Assembly: GCA_900766265.1 (NCBI GenBank)
Contig: CAAFUS010000013.1
Coordinates: 620,001-684,000 of the forward strand
Reading direction: 5' to 3'
Origin: Pseudomonadaceae bacterium
GTDB taxonomy: Bacteria; Pseudomonadota; Gammaproteobacteria; Pseudomonadales; Pseudomonadaceae
Length of the DNA stretch: 64,000 nt
Part shown: positions 44,099-51,930 of the stretch, one piece after another
How positions within the stretch are numbered: position 1 is the first letter of the stretch
Layout of the letters: every line of letters starts with the position of its first letter
Translations under genes and position numbers: made by a program
The notes under the pieces: model-generated
The model's database searches: none
Told to the model about the DNA's origin: nothing
The model's input: the letters and a program-made list of their open reading frames with translations, nothing else

Positions 44099-45046
44099 TC
44101 AGGCCCTGGCCGGCAGCAGGGTGCGGTCTAGGCTCGGGCGGGTGGCGAAGCGCGCCCGGTAGCAGCGCGCGAAGTAGGAGGGCGTCTCGAAGCCGCAGGC
44201 CAGGCTCACCTCCAGTACGCTCAGGTCGCTCTGGCGCAGCAGCTGGCGCGCCTTGTCCAGGCGCAGTGCGAGGTAGAAGCCCGACGGGGTTTGGCCCAGG
44301 TGCTGGCGAAACAGGCGTTCGAGCTGACGCGGCGTTATCCCGGCCAGGGCCGCCAGCGCCTGGCAGCTGAGCGGCTGTTCGGTGCAGCGCTCCATCTCGC
44401 CGATGACCTGCACCAGCTTCTTGTTATGGACCCCGTAGCGATTGGCGATCTGCATGCGCTGATGGTCGCTTCGCGAGCGGATGCGGCCGAGCACGAACTG
44501 TTCGGACACCGAAACCGCCAGCGCTTCGCCATGGTCCCGGCCGATCAGGGTGAGCATCATGTCCAGGCTGGCGGTGCCGCCTGCGCTGGTCATGCGCCGG
44601 TCGTCCAGCTCGAACAGCTCCTGGGTGACGGTCAGCTGCGGATAGCGTTCGCGGAACGCGTCCAAGGCTTCCCAGTGCAGGGTCAGGCGCTGCCCGGCGA
44701 AAAGGCCCGCCTCGGCGAGCACGAAGCTGCCGGTGTCGATCGCGCCGAGGGTCGCGCCGGCATGGTCTGCCTGATGCAGCCAGCGCGCCAGGCCCGGGCC
44801 GTAGGCGGCCAGCGGTTCGAACCCGGCGACCACGAACAGGCTGCCGCCCAGGACCGCGTCGAGCCCGGCGTCGACGTTCAGCGACATGCCGTTGCTGGCC
44901 TGGACCGAGGCGCCGTCGACGCTCAGCAGTCGCCAGCGGTAGCTCTCGCCGCGAAAGCGGTTGACCACCCGCAGCGGCTCGATGGCGGCCATCAACCCCA
45001 TCATCGAGAACCCCGGGAGAAGAAGGAAATGCAGGTCGTGTGGCAT
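44099..45046 (-). CDS. cdhR: AraC-family regulator of carnitine catabolism, CdhR
   Basis: The 315-residue protein has an N-terminal GATase1/DJ-1-like domain (HDLHFLLLPGFSMMGLMAAI; GAIDTGSFVLAEAGLF, where the usual elbow Cys is replaced). The C-terminal AraC domain has CQALAALAGITPRQLERLF and LSVLEVSLACGFETPSYFAR. The ATG at 45046 follows a GGGAAA site. It is divergent from caiX-cdhC-cdhA-cdhB, the carnitine operon it should activate, with a 194-nt shared control region. It resembles GbdR but is shorter and clearly distinct. Confidence 0.9.
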   Translation of the reverse strand: MPHDLHFLLLPGFSMMGLMAAIEPLRVVNRFRGESYRWRLLSVDGASVQASNGMSLNVDAGLDAVLGGSLFVVAGFEPLAAYGPGLARWLHQADHAGATLGAIDTGSFVLAEAGLFAGQRLTLHWEALDAFRERYPQLTVTQELFELDDRRMTSAGGTASLDMMLTLIGRDHGEALAVSVSEQFVLGRIRSRSDHQRMQIANRYGVHNKKLVQVIGEMERCTEQPLSCQALAALAGITPRQLERLFRQHLGQTPSGFYLALRLDKARQLLRQSDLSVLEVSLACGFETPSYFARCYRARFATRPSLDRTLLPARA

Positions 45047-45240
45047 GGCGCTTTTCCCTGGGAGCGAGCCTCGATGTGGGCCCCGGCGGCAACGAGGATA
45101 TAGGCGATGAGGTCGCCTGAGTGCTACGAAGGGTCGGATTTCTTCGCTTGGCGCCCGGTGTTGGCGCGTAGTCTGGAATCGTTCGGCGAAGTGACGGCCG
45201 ATGACGGTGACCCCTCCCACAGGTTTGCAGGAGCGCATTC

Positions 45241-46179
45241 ATGAAAGGTCTCAAGATGCTGGCTGGCTGCTGTCTGGCAGGTTTGGTCAACGGTCCGCTG
45301 TGGGCGGCGGATGACGCCAGTTGCCAGACGATCCGCATGGGCGTGGTCGGATGGACCGACGTGGTCGCCACGTCTGCGGTGGCGGCCGAACTGCTGGAGG
45401 GGCTGGGATACGCCACCACCCAGACCCAGGCGTCGCAGCAGATCATCTTCGCCGGCATCCAGCGCAAGCAGATCGACGTCTTCCTCGGTTACTGGAAGCC
45501 GATCATGGACGACAACATCGCCCCGTTCCTGGCCAACGGCTCGGTCCGCGTCGCTGCCGAGCCGTCGCTCGACGACGCGATCGCCGTACTGGCCGTGCCG
45601 ACCTACACCGCCGAAGCCGGGCTCAGGACCTTCGCCGACATCGCCCGATTCAAGGAGCAGCTGGGCGGCAGGATCTATGGCATCGAGTCCGGCTCCGGCG
45701 CCAATACGGCGATCCAGAAGATGATCGACAGCAACCAGTTCGGGCTGGGCGACTTCACACTCGTCGAATCCAGCGAGGCGGCCATGCTGGCCGAGGTCGG
45801 GCGTGCGGTACGCAGCGAGAAGCCGGTGCTGTTCTTCGGCTGGAAGCCGCACCCGATGAACATCCAGATGCCCATCACCTACCTGACCGGCAGCGACGAC
45901 GTCTTCGGTCCCAACGATGGCGCGGCCACCGTATCCACCGTGACGGCCCCGGACTTCGCCCAGCGCTGCCCGAACGCCGATCGGCTGCTCACCGGGCTGC
46001 GCTTCACCAGCGACCAGGAGGCCGAGCTGATGGAGCCGATCATGGCGCGCGGGTCGCCGGCCCAGGTCGCCCGCGACTGGCTCAAGGCCAATCCGGACGT
46101 GGTGAGCAGTTGGCTCGCCGGCGTCACCACCTTCGACGGCAGCGAGAGCGCGCAGAACGCCCTGGCCACCACCCGCTGA
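45241..46179 (+). CDS. caiX: Carnitine ABC substrate-binding protein CaiX
   Basis: The 312-residue periplasmic receptor has a signal peptide cleaved near LWA-AD and the mature start DDASCQTIRMGVVGWTDVVA. It contains DVFLGYWKPIMDDN and FFGWKPHPMNIQM, the choline-type OpuAC hallmarks. It heads the carnitine catabolic operon, which assigns its ligand. No permease or ATPase is encoded beside it, consistent with use of the CbcVW core. GCAGGAGC lies 7-8 nt before the ATG. A 70-nt gap separates it from cdhC. Confidence 0.9.
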   Translation: MKGLKMLAGCCLAGLVNGPLWAADDASCQTIRMGVVGWTDVVATSAVAAELLEGLGYATTQTQASQQIIFAGIQRKQIDVFLGYWKPIMDDNIAPFLANGSVRVAAEPSLDDAIAVLAVPTYTAEAGLRTFADIARFKEQLGGRIYGIESGSGANTAIQKMIDSNQFGLGDFTLVESSEAAMLAEVGRAVRSEKPVLFFGWKPHPMNIQMPITYLTGSDDVFGPNDGAATVSTVTAPDFAQRCPNADRLLTGLRFTSDQEAELMEPIMARGSPAQVARDWLKANPDVVSSWLAGVTTFDGSESAQNALATTR

Positions 46180-46249
46180 TCCCCCTTTTTTCCGTGCCTG
46201 TGCCAGCGCGCGCAGCGCGGGCGTTCGCCCCCGATAAAGGAAAACGACC

Positions 46250-47137
46250 ATGAACTACGACGTGATCGTCACCTGTGCGGTGACCGGCGCCGGCGATACC
46301 GTCGGCAAGCATCCCGCCATCCCCGTGACCCCGAAGGAGATCGCCGCCGCGGCGATCGAGGCGGCCAAGGCCGGCGCTACCGTCGCGCATTGCCATGTGC
46401 GCGATCCGCAGACCGGCAAGCCGAGTCGCGACGTGGCGCTGTACCGCGAGGTGGTCGAGCGCATCCGCGAGAGCGACACTGACGTGATCATCAACCTCAC
46501 GGCTGGCATGGGCGGCGATCTGGAGATCGGCCGCGGCGAACAGCCGCTGGCGTTCGGCCCCGGCACCGACCTGGTCGGGCCACTGGAGCGCCTGGCCCAC
46601 GTCGAGGCGCTGCTCCCGGAAATCTGCACGTTGGACTGCGGCACCCTCAACTTCGGCGACGGCGATTCCATCTACGTTTCCACCCCGGCGCAGCTGCGCG
46701 CCGGGGCGCGGCGGATCACTGAACTCGGGGTCAAGGCCGAGCTGGAGATCTTCGACACCGGCCACCTCTGGTTCGCCCGGCAGATGCTCAAGGAAGGGCT
46801 GCTCGAGGACCCGCTGTTCCAGCTGTGCCTGGGCATCCCCTGGGGCGCGCCGGCCGACACGACCACCATGAAGGCGATGGTCGACAACCTGCCGCCGGGC
46901 GCCACTTGGGCCGGCTTCGGCATTGGCCGCCTGCAGATGCCGATGGCTGCTCAGGCCGTGCTGCTCGGCGGCCACGTGCGGGTCGGCCTGGAGGACAACC
47001 TCTGGCTGGAGCGTGGCGTGCCGGCGAGCAACGGCCAGCTGGTGGCGCGGGTGATCGAGATCATCGAGCGCCTCGGAGGTCGCGCCCTGACCCCGGCCGA
47101 GGGGCGCGAAAGGATGAAGCTCAAGCCCCGAGGCTAG
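46250..47137 (+). CDS. cdhC: 3-dehydrocarnitine cleavage enzyme (BKACE family) CdhC
   Basis: The 295-residue TIM-barrel zinc enzyme of the beta-keto acid cleavage (DUF849) family has the metal motif HCHVRD (47-52), TAGMGGD and LDCGTLNFGDGD. It should condense acetyl-CoA with dehydrocarnitine, giving acetoacetate and betainyl-CoA. The dehydrocarnitine comes from CdhA, and CdhB acts on the betainyl-CoA. It lies between caiX and cdhA. A GC-rich hairpin-forming stretch in the 96-nt gap before cdhA could modulate downstream expression. Confidence 0.9.
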   Translation: MNYDVIVTCAVTGAGDTVGKHPAIPVTPKEIAAAAIEAAKAGATVAHCHVRDPQTGKPSRDVALYREVVERIRESDTDVIINLTAGMGGDLEIGRGEQPLAFGPGTDLVGPLERLAHVEALLPEICTLDCGTLNFGDGDSIYVSTPAQLRAGARRITELGVKAELEIFDTGHLWFARQMLKEGLLEDPLFQLCLGIPWGAPADTTTMKAMVDNLPPGATWAGFGIGRLQMPMAAQAVLLGGHVRVGLEDNLWLERGVPASNGQLVARVIEIIERLGGRALTPAEGRERMKLKPRG

Positions 47138-47233
47138 TCGCCTCTTTCCCGGGAGCGGACGTCCGCGAATGGACCCGTCCGCTGTCGCTCCTTCCCAGCA
47201 ATCGCCCGGTTCGCCGGGCCAGCGGAGTCCGTC

Positions 47234-48199
47234 ATGCCCTTCATCACCGATATCAAGACTTTCGCCGCCATCGGCACCGGCGTGATCGGCGCCGGCTGGA
47301 TCGCCCGCGCGCTGGCCAACGGCCTGGACGTGGTCGCCTGGGACCCGGCGCCGGATGCCGAGGCGGCGCTGCGCACGCGGCTGGCCAACGCCTGGCCGGC
47401 GCTGGAAAAGCAGGGGCTGGCGACCGGCGCCTCGTTGCAGCGCCTGTCTTTTGCCACGAGCATCGAGGAATGCGTGCGGGACGCCGACTTCATCCAGGAA
47501 AGCGCGCCGGAGCGCCTGGGCCTCAAGCTCGACCTGCACGCTCGGATCAGCGCCGCTGCGCATCCGGACGTGTTGATCGCCTCCAGCACGTCGGGCCTGT
47601 TGCCCAGCGAGTTCTTCGCCGATGCCGTGCGACCGCAGCGTTGCCTGGTCGGCCACCCGTTCAACCCGGTCTATCTGCTGCCATTGGTGGAAGTGGTCGG
47701 TGGCGAGCGAACCGCACCGCAGGCCATCGAGGCTGCGAAAACCCTCTATGCCTCACTCGGCATGCGGCCGCTGCATGTGCGAAAGGAGGTGCCCGGTTTC
47801 ATCGCCGACCGCCTGCTCGAAGCGCTCTGGCGCGAGGCCCTGCATCTGGTCAACGACGGCGTGGCGACCACCGGTGAGATCGACGATGCGATCCGCTTCG
47901 GCGCCGGGCTGCGCTGGTCCTTCATGGGCTCTTTCCTGACCTACACCCTGGCCGGGGGCGAGGCCGGTATGCGGCATTTCATGGCGCAGTTCGGCCCGGC
48001 CCTGCAGCTTCCCTGGACCTATCTGCAGGCCCCCGAGCTCAGCGACCGGCTGATCGACGAGGTGGTCGCCGGCACTGCCGAGCAGCAGGGTCGACGCAGC
48101 CTCGCCGAGCTCGAGCGTTACCGCGACGACTGCCTGCTGGCGGTGCTCGGCGCGATCAGGGAAACCAAGGCGCGCCACGGGTTCGCCTTCGAGGAGTGA
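47234..48199 (+). CDS. cdhA: L-carnitine dehydrogenase CdhA
   Basis: The 321-residue enzyme of the 3-hydroxyacyl-CoA dehydrogenase family has the NAD-binding GTGVIGAGWIARAL (15-28) and FIQESAPERLGLK. LVGHPFNPVYLLPLVEVVGG contains the catalytic His of the HPF/NP motif. It oxidises L-carnitine to 3-dehydrocarnitine. Its stop is 26 nt before the cdhB start, so translation is probably coupled. The length matches known carnitine dehydrogenases without the fused thioesterase domain found in some bacteria, where CdhB is the C-terminal part. Confidence 0.93.
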   Translation: MPFITDIKTFAAIGTGVIGAGWIARALANGLDVVAWDPAPDAEAALRTRLANAWPALEKQGLATGASLQRLSFATSIEECVRDADFIQESAPERLGLKLDLHARISAAAHPDVLIASSTSGLLPSEFFADAVRPQRCLVGHPFNPVYLLPLVEVVGGERTAPQAIEAAKTLYASLGMRPLHVRKEVPGFIADRLLEALWREALHLVNDGVATTGEIDDAIRFGAGLRWSFMGSFLTYTLAGGEAGMRHFMAQFGPALQLPWTYLQAPELSDRLIDEVVAGTAEQQGRRSLAELERYRDDCLLAVLGAIRETKARHGFAFEE

Positions 48200-48225
48200 G
48201 CGCGTTCGTTCACAGGAGAAACGCC

Positions 48226-48696
48226 ATGCTGCCCGTCACCTACCGCACCGCCGTGCAACCCGACTGGGTCGACTACAACGGCCACCTGCGTGATGCCTTC
48301 TACCTGTTGATCTGCAGTTTCGCCACCGACGGGCTGATGGCGCGCATCGGCCTGGACGAGGCGGGCAGGGCGCGCAGCGGCCATACCCTGTACACCCTGG
48401 AGTGCCATCTGAATTTCCTCGCCGAGGTGAAGCTCGGCGTCGAGGTGCAGGTGCGCACCCAGTTACTGGGACACGACCACAAACGGCTGCACATCCATCA
48501 CTTTCTGGAAACGAGCGAGGGCACGCGCCTGCTGGCCGAGAGCGAACAGATGCTGATGAACATCGATACCGGCAGCGGTCGGTCCGCCGCGTTCGATCCG
48601 CAAGTGGCCGAGCTGCTCGAAGAGTTCGGCAGCCTGCAGCGCGGCCTGCCGCGATCGGCTCATGTCGGACGGGTGATGGGTCTGCCGCCGGCTTAG
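48226..48696 (+). CDS. cdhB: Betainyl-CoA thioesterase CdhB
   Basis: The 156-residue hotdog-fold thioesterase of the 4-hydroxybenzoyl-CoA type has the motif VQPDWVDYNGHLRDAFYLLI (about 9-28), with the active Asp in WVDYNGH. It should release glycine betaine from betainyl-CoA, finishing carnitine conversion. The ATG at 48226 follows CAGGAGAAA; the frame is open 30 nt earlier, inside the end of cdhA. It ends the caiX-cdhCAB operon and converges on fdhA. Confidence 0.9.
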   Translation: MLPVTYRTAVQPDWVDYNGHLRDAFYLLICSFATDGLMARIGLDEAGRARSGHTLYTLECHLNFLAEVKLGVEVQVRTQLLGHDHKRLHIHHFLETSEGTRLLAESEQMLMNIDTGSGRSAAFDPQVAELLEEFGSLQRGLPRSAHVGRVMGLPPA

Positions 48697-48726
48697 GCGC
48701 GGCGAGGGTGCACGGAGGCGCTGGAC

Positions 48727-48748
48727 GGCGGAGCCCGAAGGCTCCGCC
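48727..48748. terminator. Hairpin between convergent cdhB and fdhA
   Basis: GGCGGAGCC, loop CGAA, GGCTCCGCC form a perfect 9-bp stem in the 58-nt gap between the two stop codons. There is no T-tract, so intrinsic termination is likely but weakly supported. Confidence 0.5.
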
Positions 48749-48754
48749 AGCGAC

Positions 48755-49954
48755 TTACGCGGCGCTGAACATCCGGTGTGGATCGATGACGAATTTCTTC
48801 GGTGCGCCGGCATCGAACTCGCCGTAGCCCTTGGGCGCGTCATCCAGGCTGATCACCTGCACGCCTACCACGTCGGCGATGTTGATGCGGTCCCACATGA
48901 TTGCCTGCATCAGCTGGCGGTTGTACTTCATCACCGGGGTCTGGCCGGTGTGGAAGCTATGGGATTTGGCCCAGCCGAGGCCGAAGCGGATGCTCAGGCT
49001 GCCCATCTTCGCCGCCGCGTCGACCGCGCCCGGGTCCTCGGTGACGTAGAGCCCGGGAATGCCGATTTTCCCCGCGACCCGGGTGATGCCCATCAGCGAG
49101 TTGAGGACGGTCGCCGGCGCCTCGCTCTTGACCCCTTCATGCCCATGTCCGCGTGCCTCGAAACCGACCGCATCGACGGCGCAATCGACTTCCGGCTCGC
49201 CCAGCAGGTTGGCGATCTGCTCGTGCAGCGGGGTGTCCTGGGACAGGTCGGCGACTTCGAAGCCGACCGATCGGGCGTGGGCAAGGCGCGTCGGGTTGAC
49301 ATCACCGACGATCACCACCGCGGCGCCGAGCAGCCGCGCCGAGGCGGCGGCCGCCAGTCCCACCGGGCCGGCACCGGCAATGTACACCGTGCTGCCGGGG
49401 CCGACCCCGGCAGTGACCGCGCCGTGATAACCGGTGGGCAGGATGTCGGACAGGCAGGTCAGGTCGCGGATCTTGGTCATCGCCTTGTCGCGGTCGGGCA
49501 GCTTGAGCAGGTTGAAGTCGGCATAGGGCACCAGCACGTATTCGGCCTGGCCGCCTGTCCAGTCGCCCATGTCGACGTAGCCGTAGGCGCCGCCCGCGCG
49601 CGCCGGGTTGACGGTGAGGCAGACGCCGGTGTGCTGTTCCTTGCAGGAACGGCAGCGTCCGCAGGCCACGTTGAATGGCACCGAGACCAGGTCACCGATC
49701 TGCAGGTTCTCGACGTCCGATCCCTTTTCGATGACCTCGCCGGTAATTTCGTGGCCCAGGACCAGACCGGTCTGGGCCGTGGTGCGGCCGCGCACCATGT
49801 GCTGGTCGGAGCCGCAGATGTTGGTCGACACCACTCGCAGGATCACGCCGTGCTCGATCTTACGACCGCGTGGATCCTGCATTTTTGGATAGTCGATGCT
49901 TTGTACTTCGACCTTGCCCGCGCCGAGATAGACGACGCCACGATTACCCGTCAT
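48755..49954 (-). CDS. fdhA: Glutathione-independent formaldehyde dehydrogenase
   Basis: The 399-residue zinc alcohol-dehydrogenase-like enzyme matches the P. putida enzyme in length. Catalytic zinc residues are Cys47 and His68. The structural zinc lobe has Cys98, 101, 104 and 112 (CGRCRSCKEQHTGVC). The NAD fold shows VYIAGAGPVGLAAAASARLL. It oxidises formaldehyde released by demethylation of dimethylglycine and sarcosine. It is the last gene of glyA-soxBDAG-purU-fdhA, 161 nt after purU. Confidence 0.95.
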   Translation of the reverse strand: MTGNRGVVYLGAGKVEVQSIDYPKMQDPRGRKIEHGVILRVVSTNICGSDQHMVRGRTTAQTGLVLGHEITGEVIEKGSDVENLQIGDLVSVPFNVACGRCRSCKEQHTGVCLTVNPARAGGAYGYVDMGDWTGGQAEYVLVPYADFNLLKLPDRDKAMTKIRDLTCLSDILPTGYHGAVTAGVGPGSTVYIAGAGPVGLAAAASARLLGAAVVIVGDVNPTRLAHARSVGFEVADLSQDTPLHEQIANLLGEPEVDCAVDAVGFEARGHGHEGVKSEAPATVLNSLMGITRVAGKIGIPGLYVTEDPGAVDAAAKMGSLSIRFGLGWAKSHSFHTGQTPVMKYNRQLMQAIMWDRINIADVVGVQVISLDDAPKGYGEFDAGAPKKFVIDPHRMFSAA

Positions 49955-50115
49955 GGGTGTTCTCCTCTTGTTGGAGCGCGACCGGGGTCGCGCCGTTGTG
50001 GTGGAGCTCTTGCATCGCTTGCACGACAGGCGCCGAACGAAGGGCAGTCGGCGGCCCGTTGTGGAGGTGGCGGGATCGGTTGGCCGCGCCCGCGGAAAGT
50101 GGTCTGGTGCCGTGT

Positions 50116-50973
50116 TCAAAGCACGACGGTACGGTTGGCGAGCAGGAATACCCGTCGCTCCAGGAAGTAGCCCACCGCCCGGGCCAGGGTCAGGCATTCG
50201 ATGTCGCGGCCCTTGGCGACGAGGTCTTCGGGGTAGTGGGCGTGGTCCACCGGCTCCACGCCCTGGGCGATGATCGGCCCTTCGTCGAGGTCGTTGTTGA
50301 TGAAGTGGGCCGTGGCGCCGACCAGCTTGACGCCCTTCTGGTAGGCCTGGTGGTAAGGCTTGGCGCCCTTGAAGCCGGGCAGCAGCGAGTGGTGGATGTT
50401 GATCGCTCGTCCATCGAGGGTCTGGCACAGCTGCGGCGAGAGCACCTGCATGTAACGCGCAAGGATCACCAGCTCTGCGCCGGTCCGCTCGACCACTTCT
50501 AGCACCTGCCGCTCCTGGGCTGGCTTGTCCTGCGGGTCGAGGGGGAAATGGTGATACGGGATGCCGTGCCAGCGCGCCAGGGGCTCGAGGTCCGGGTGGT
50601 TGGACACGACCGCGGTGATGTCCATCGGCAGTTGGCCGATGCGCTGGCGATAGAGCAGGTCGTTGAGGCAGTGGTCAGCCTTCGACACCATGATCACGAC
50701 CTTGGCACGGTAGCCCGGCGGGGTCAGCTCGGCGTGCATGTCGAACGGCGCGACCCGCTCGTCGAGCCCCGCGCGAAAGCCGGCCTCGTTGAAGGTCGCC
50801 GGCGCGCGGAACTCGACCCGGATGAAGAAGCGGCTGGCCAGGCGGTCGTCGAAGCTGTGGTGCTCGGTGACATAGCAACCCTGCTCGAACAGGTAGCGGG
50901 TCACCACGTCCACGGTCCCCAGTACGCTCGGGCTATGGGCGGTGAGAATCCAGGTATCGGGCGTGCGGCTCAT
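50116..50973 (-). CDS. purU: Formyltetrahydrofolate deformylase
   Basis: The 285-residue enzyme has an N-terminal ACT domain (about 8-85) and a C-terminal formyltransferase-fold domain. That domain has INIHHSLLPGFKGAKPYHQAYQ (cited around HHSLLPGFKGAKPY) and GATAHFINNDLDEGPIIAQG, including the hydrolase Asp. It releases formate from 10-formyl-THF and recharges free folate. In this operon it disposes of C1 units delivered to folate by sarcosine oxidase. GAAGGAGCC precedes the ATG. It is the pathway-specific copy rather than a purine-linked one, by location. Confidence 0.93.
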   Translation of the reverse strand: MSRTPDTWILTAHSPSVLGTVDVVTRYLFEQGCYVTEHHSFDDRLASRFFIRVEFRAPATFNEAGFRAGLDERVAPFDMHAELTPPGYRAKVVIMVSKADHCLNDLLYRQRIGQLPMDITAVVSNHPDLEPLARWHGIPYHHFPLDPQDKPAQERQVLEVVERTGAELVILARYMQVLSPQLCQTLDGRAINIHHSLLPGFKGAKPYHQAYQKGVKLVGATAHFINNDLDEGPIIAQGVEPVDHAHYPEDLVAKGRDIECLTLARAVGYFLERRVFLLANRTVVL

Positions 50974-51169
50974 GATGGCTCCTTCGCTGCGTTATTTCCC
51001 TTGTGAAGCGGCTCCAGAAGGGTGCGGTTTCTGATCTTCCTGGCCCCTTCCCCTCACCCCAGCCAGCCCCGGGAGGGGAGAGGGTCGTGCGTGTGCGCCC
51101 GGCTTTGGTTGCGGGCCGCGCGTCCGGCGGTGGCTTCCGGGACTCACGGCAAGACAGGGTTGCGGTCGC

Positions 51170-51802
51170 TCAGGCCTCGACGGCCAATCCGTATTCGGCG
51201 GCCGCGTCCTGCAGCCAGGCCCAGATGTAGTCGGCGAAGCTGCGGCGCACCACCAGTTGCCAGGTGTCTTCGCCGATGTGGCGAATCACCAGCTGGGTCT
51301 TGGCGAAATGGGTACCCACCGCCTTGCCCACCGGGAACTGGCTCGGATGGACGTCGTAGGAGGTGGATTTCATCAGCAATTCGCGGACCCGCTCGCCGGA
51401 CAGCTCCAGCAGCGTCTGTCCACCGCTGACGTTGACTACCGCGTAGTGCAGCTCGTTGCCCAGGGTGTCGCGCAGGCGTCGTTCGACGGCGAACTCCTCG
51501 CCTTGCGGGACGATCAGCAACCATTCATCCGGGCCCAGCCATTGCAGCGAGGTGTCGCCGTTGGCGGCGAGGGTCAGAGCGACCGGCAGTTCGACGCCGC
51601 ACGCCTTGTGCACGCCGCCTGCAAAGACCGGATCGCGGGCGTCGCCGCGCAGGACCAGATGGCCGAGCAGCTTCCTTTCCCGCAGGCGGATGCCGGCACC
51701 GGCATTGCCCTTGCCCACCAGCTCGGCGAGGCCGGCGTGGTGCAGCGGCGATTGCCCTTCGAGGTTGCTCGGGCGTTGTTCGTAGAGGTTGACTGCGCTC
51801 AT
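51170..51802 (-). CDS. soxG: Sarcosine oxidase gamma subunit
   Basis: The 210-residue small subunit of heterotetrameric sarcosine oxidase resembles the GcvT fold in reduced form (LQWLGPDEWLLIVPQGEEFA, VVNVSGGQTLLELSGERVRELL, QLVIRHIGEDTWQLVVRRSFADYI cited by its start). It forms a complex with SoxB, SoxD and SoxA that oxidises sarcosine to glycine. It lies 128 nt after soxA and about 200 nt before purU. Its exact catalytic role in the complex is structural. Confidence 0.92.
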   Translation of the reverse strand: MSAVNLYEQRPSNLEGQSPLHHAGLAELVGKGNAGAGIRLRERKLLGHLVLRGDARDPVFAGGVHKACGVELPVALTLAANGDTSLQWLGPDEWLLIVPQGEEFAVERRLRDTLGNELHYAVVNVSGGQTLLELSGERVRELLMKSTSYDVHPSQFPVGKAVGTHFAKTQLVIRHIGEDTWQLVVRRSFADYIWAWLQDAAAEYGLAVEA

Positions 51803-51930
51803 GGTTCACCTGTTTGGCGCCGCGCGCCGTAGAAATGGATGTGGCGGGTCTGTGTGCGCTCGCCGATGTGCCGCCCCTCGCCCTCGTCGAGAGGGTCCGA
51901 GGTGAGGGACGGCTTTCAGTCAGGCCCGGG

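Noticed and set aside
47138..47233. GC-rich inverted repeat between cdhC and cdhA as a terminator
   Set aside because: GGAGCGGAC and the GTCCGCTGTCGCTCC region can pair, but there is no T-run and the downstream genes need to be transcribed together; at most it is an attenuating hairpin.
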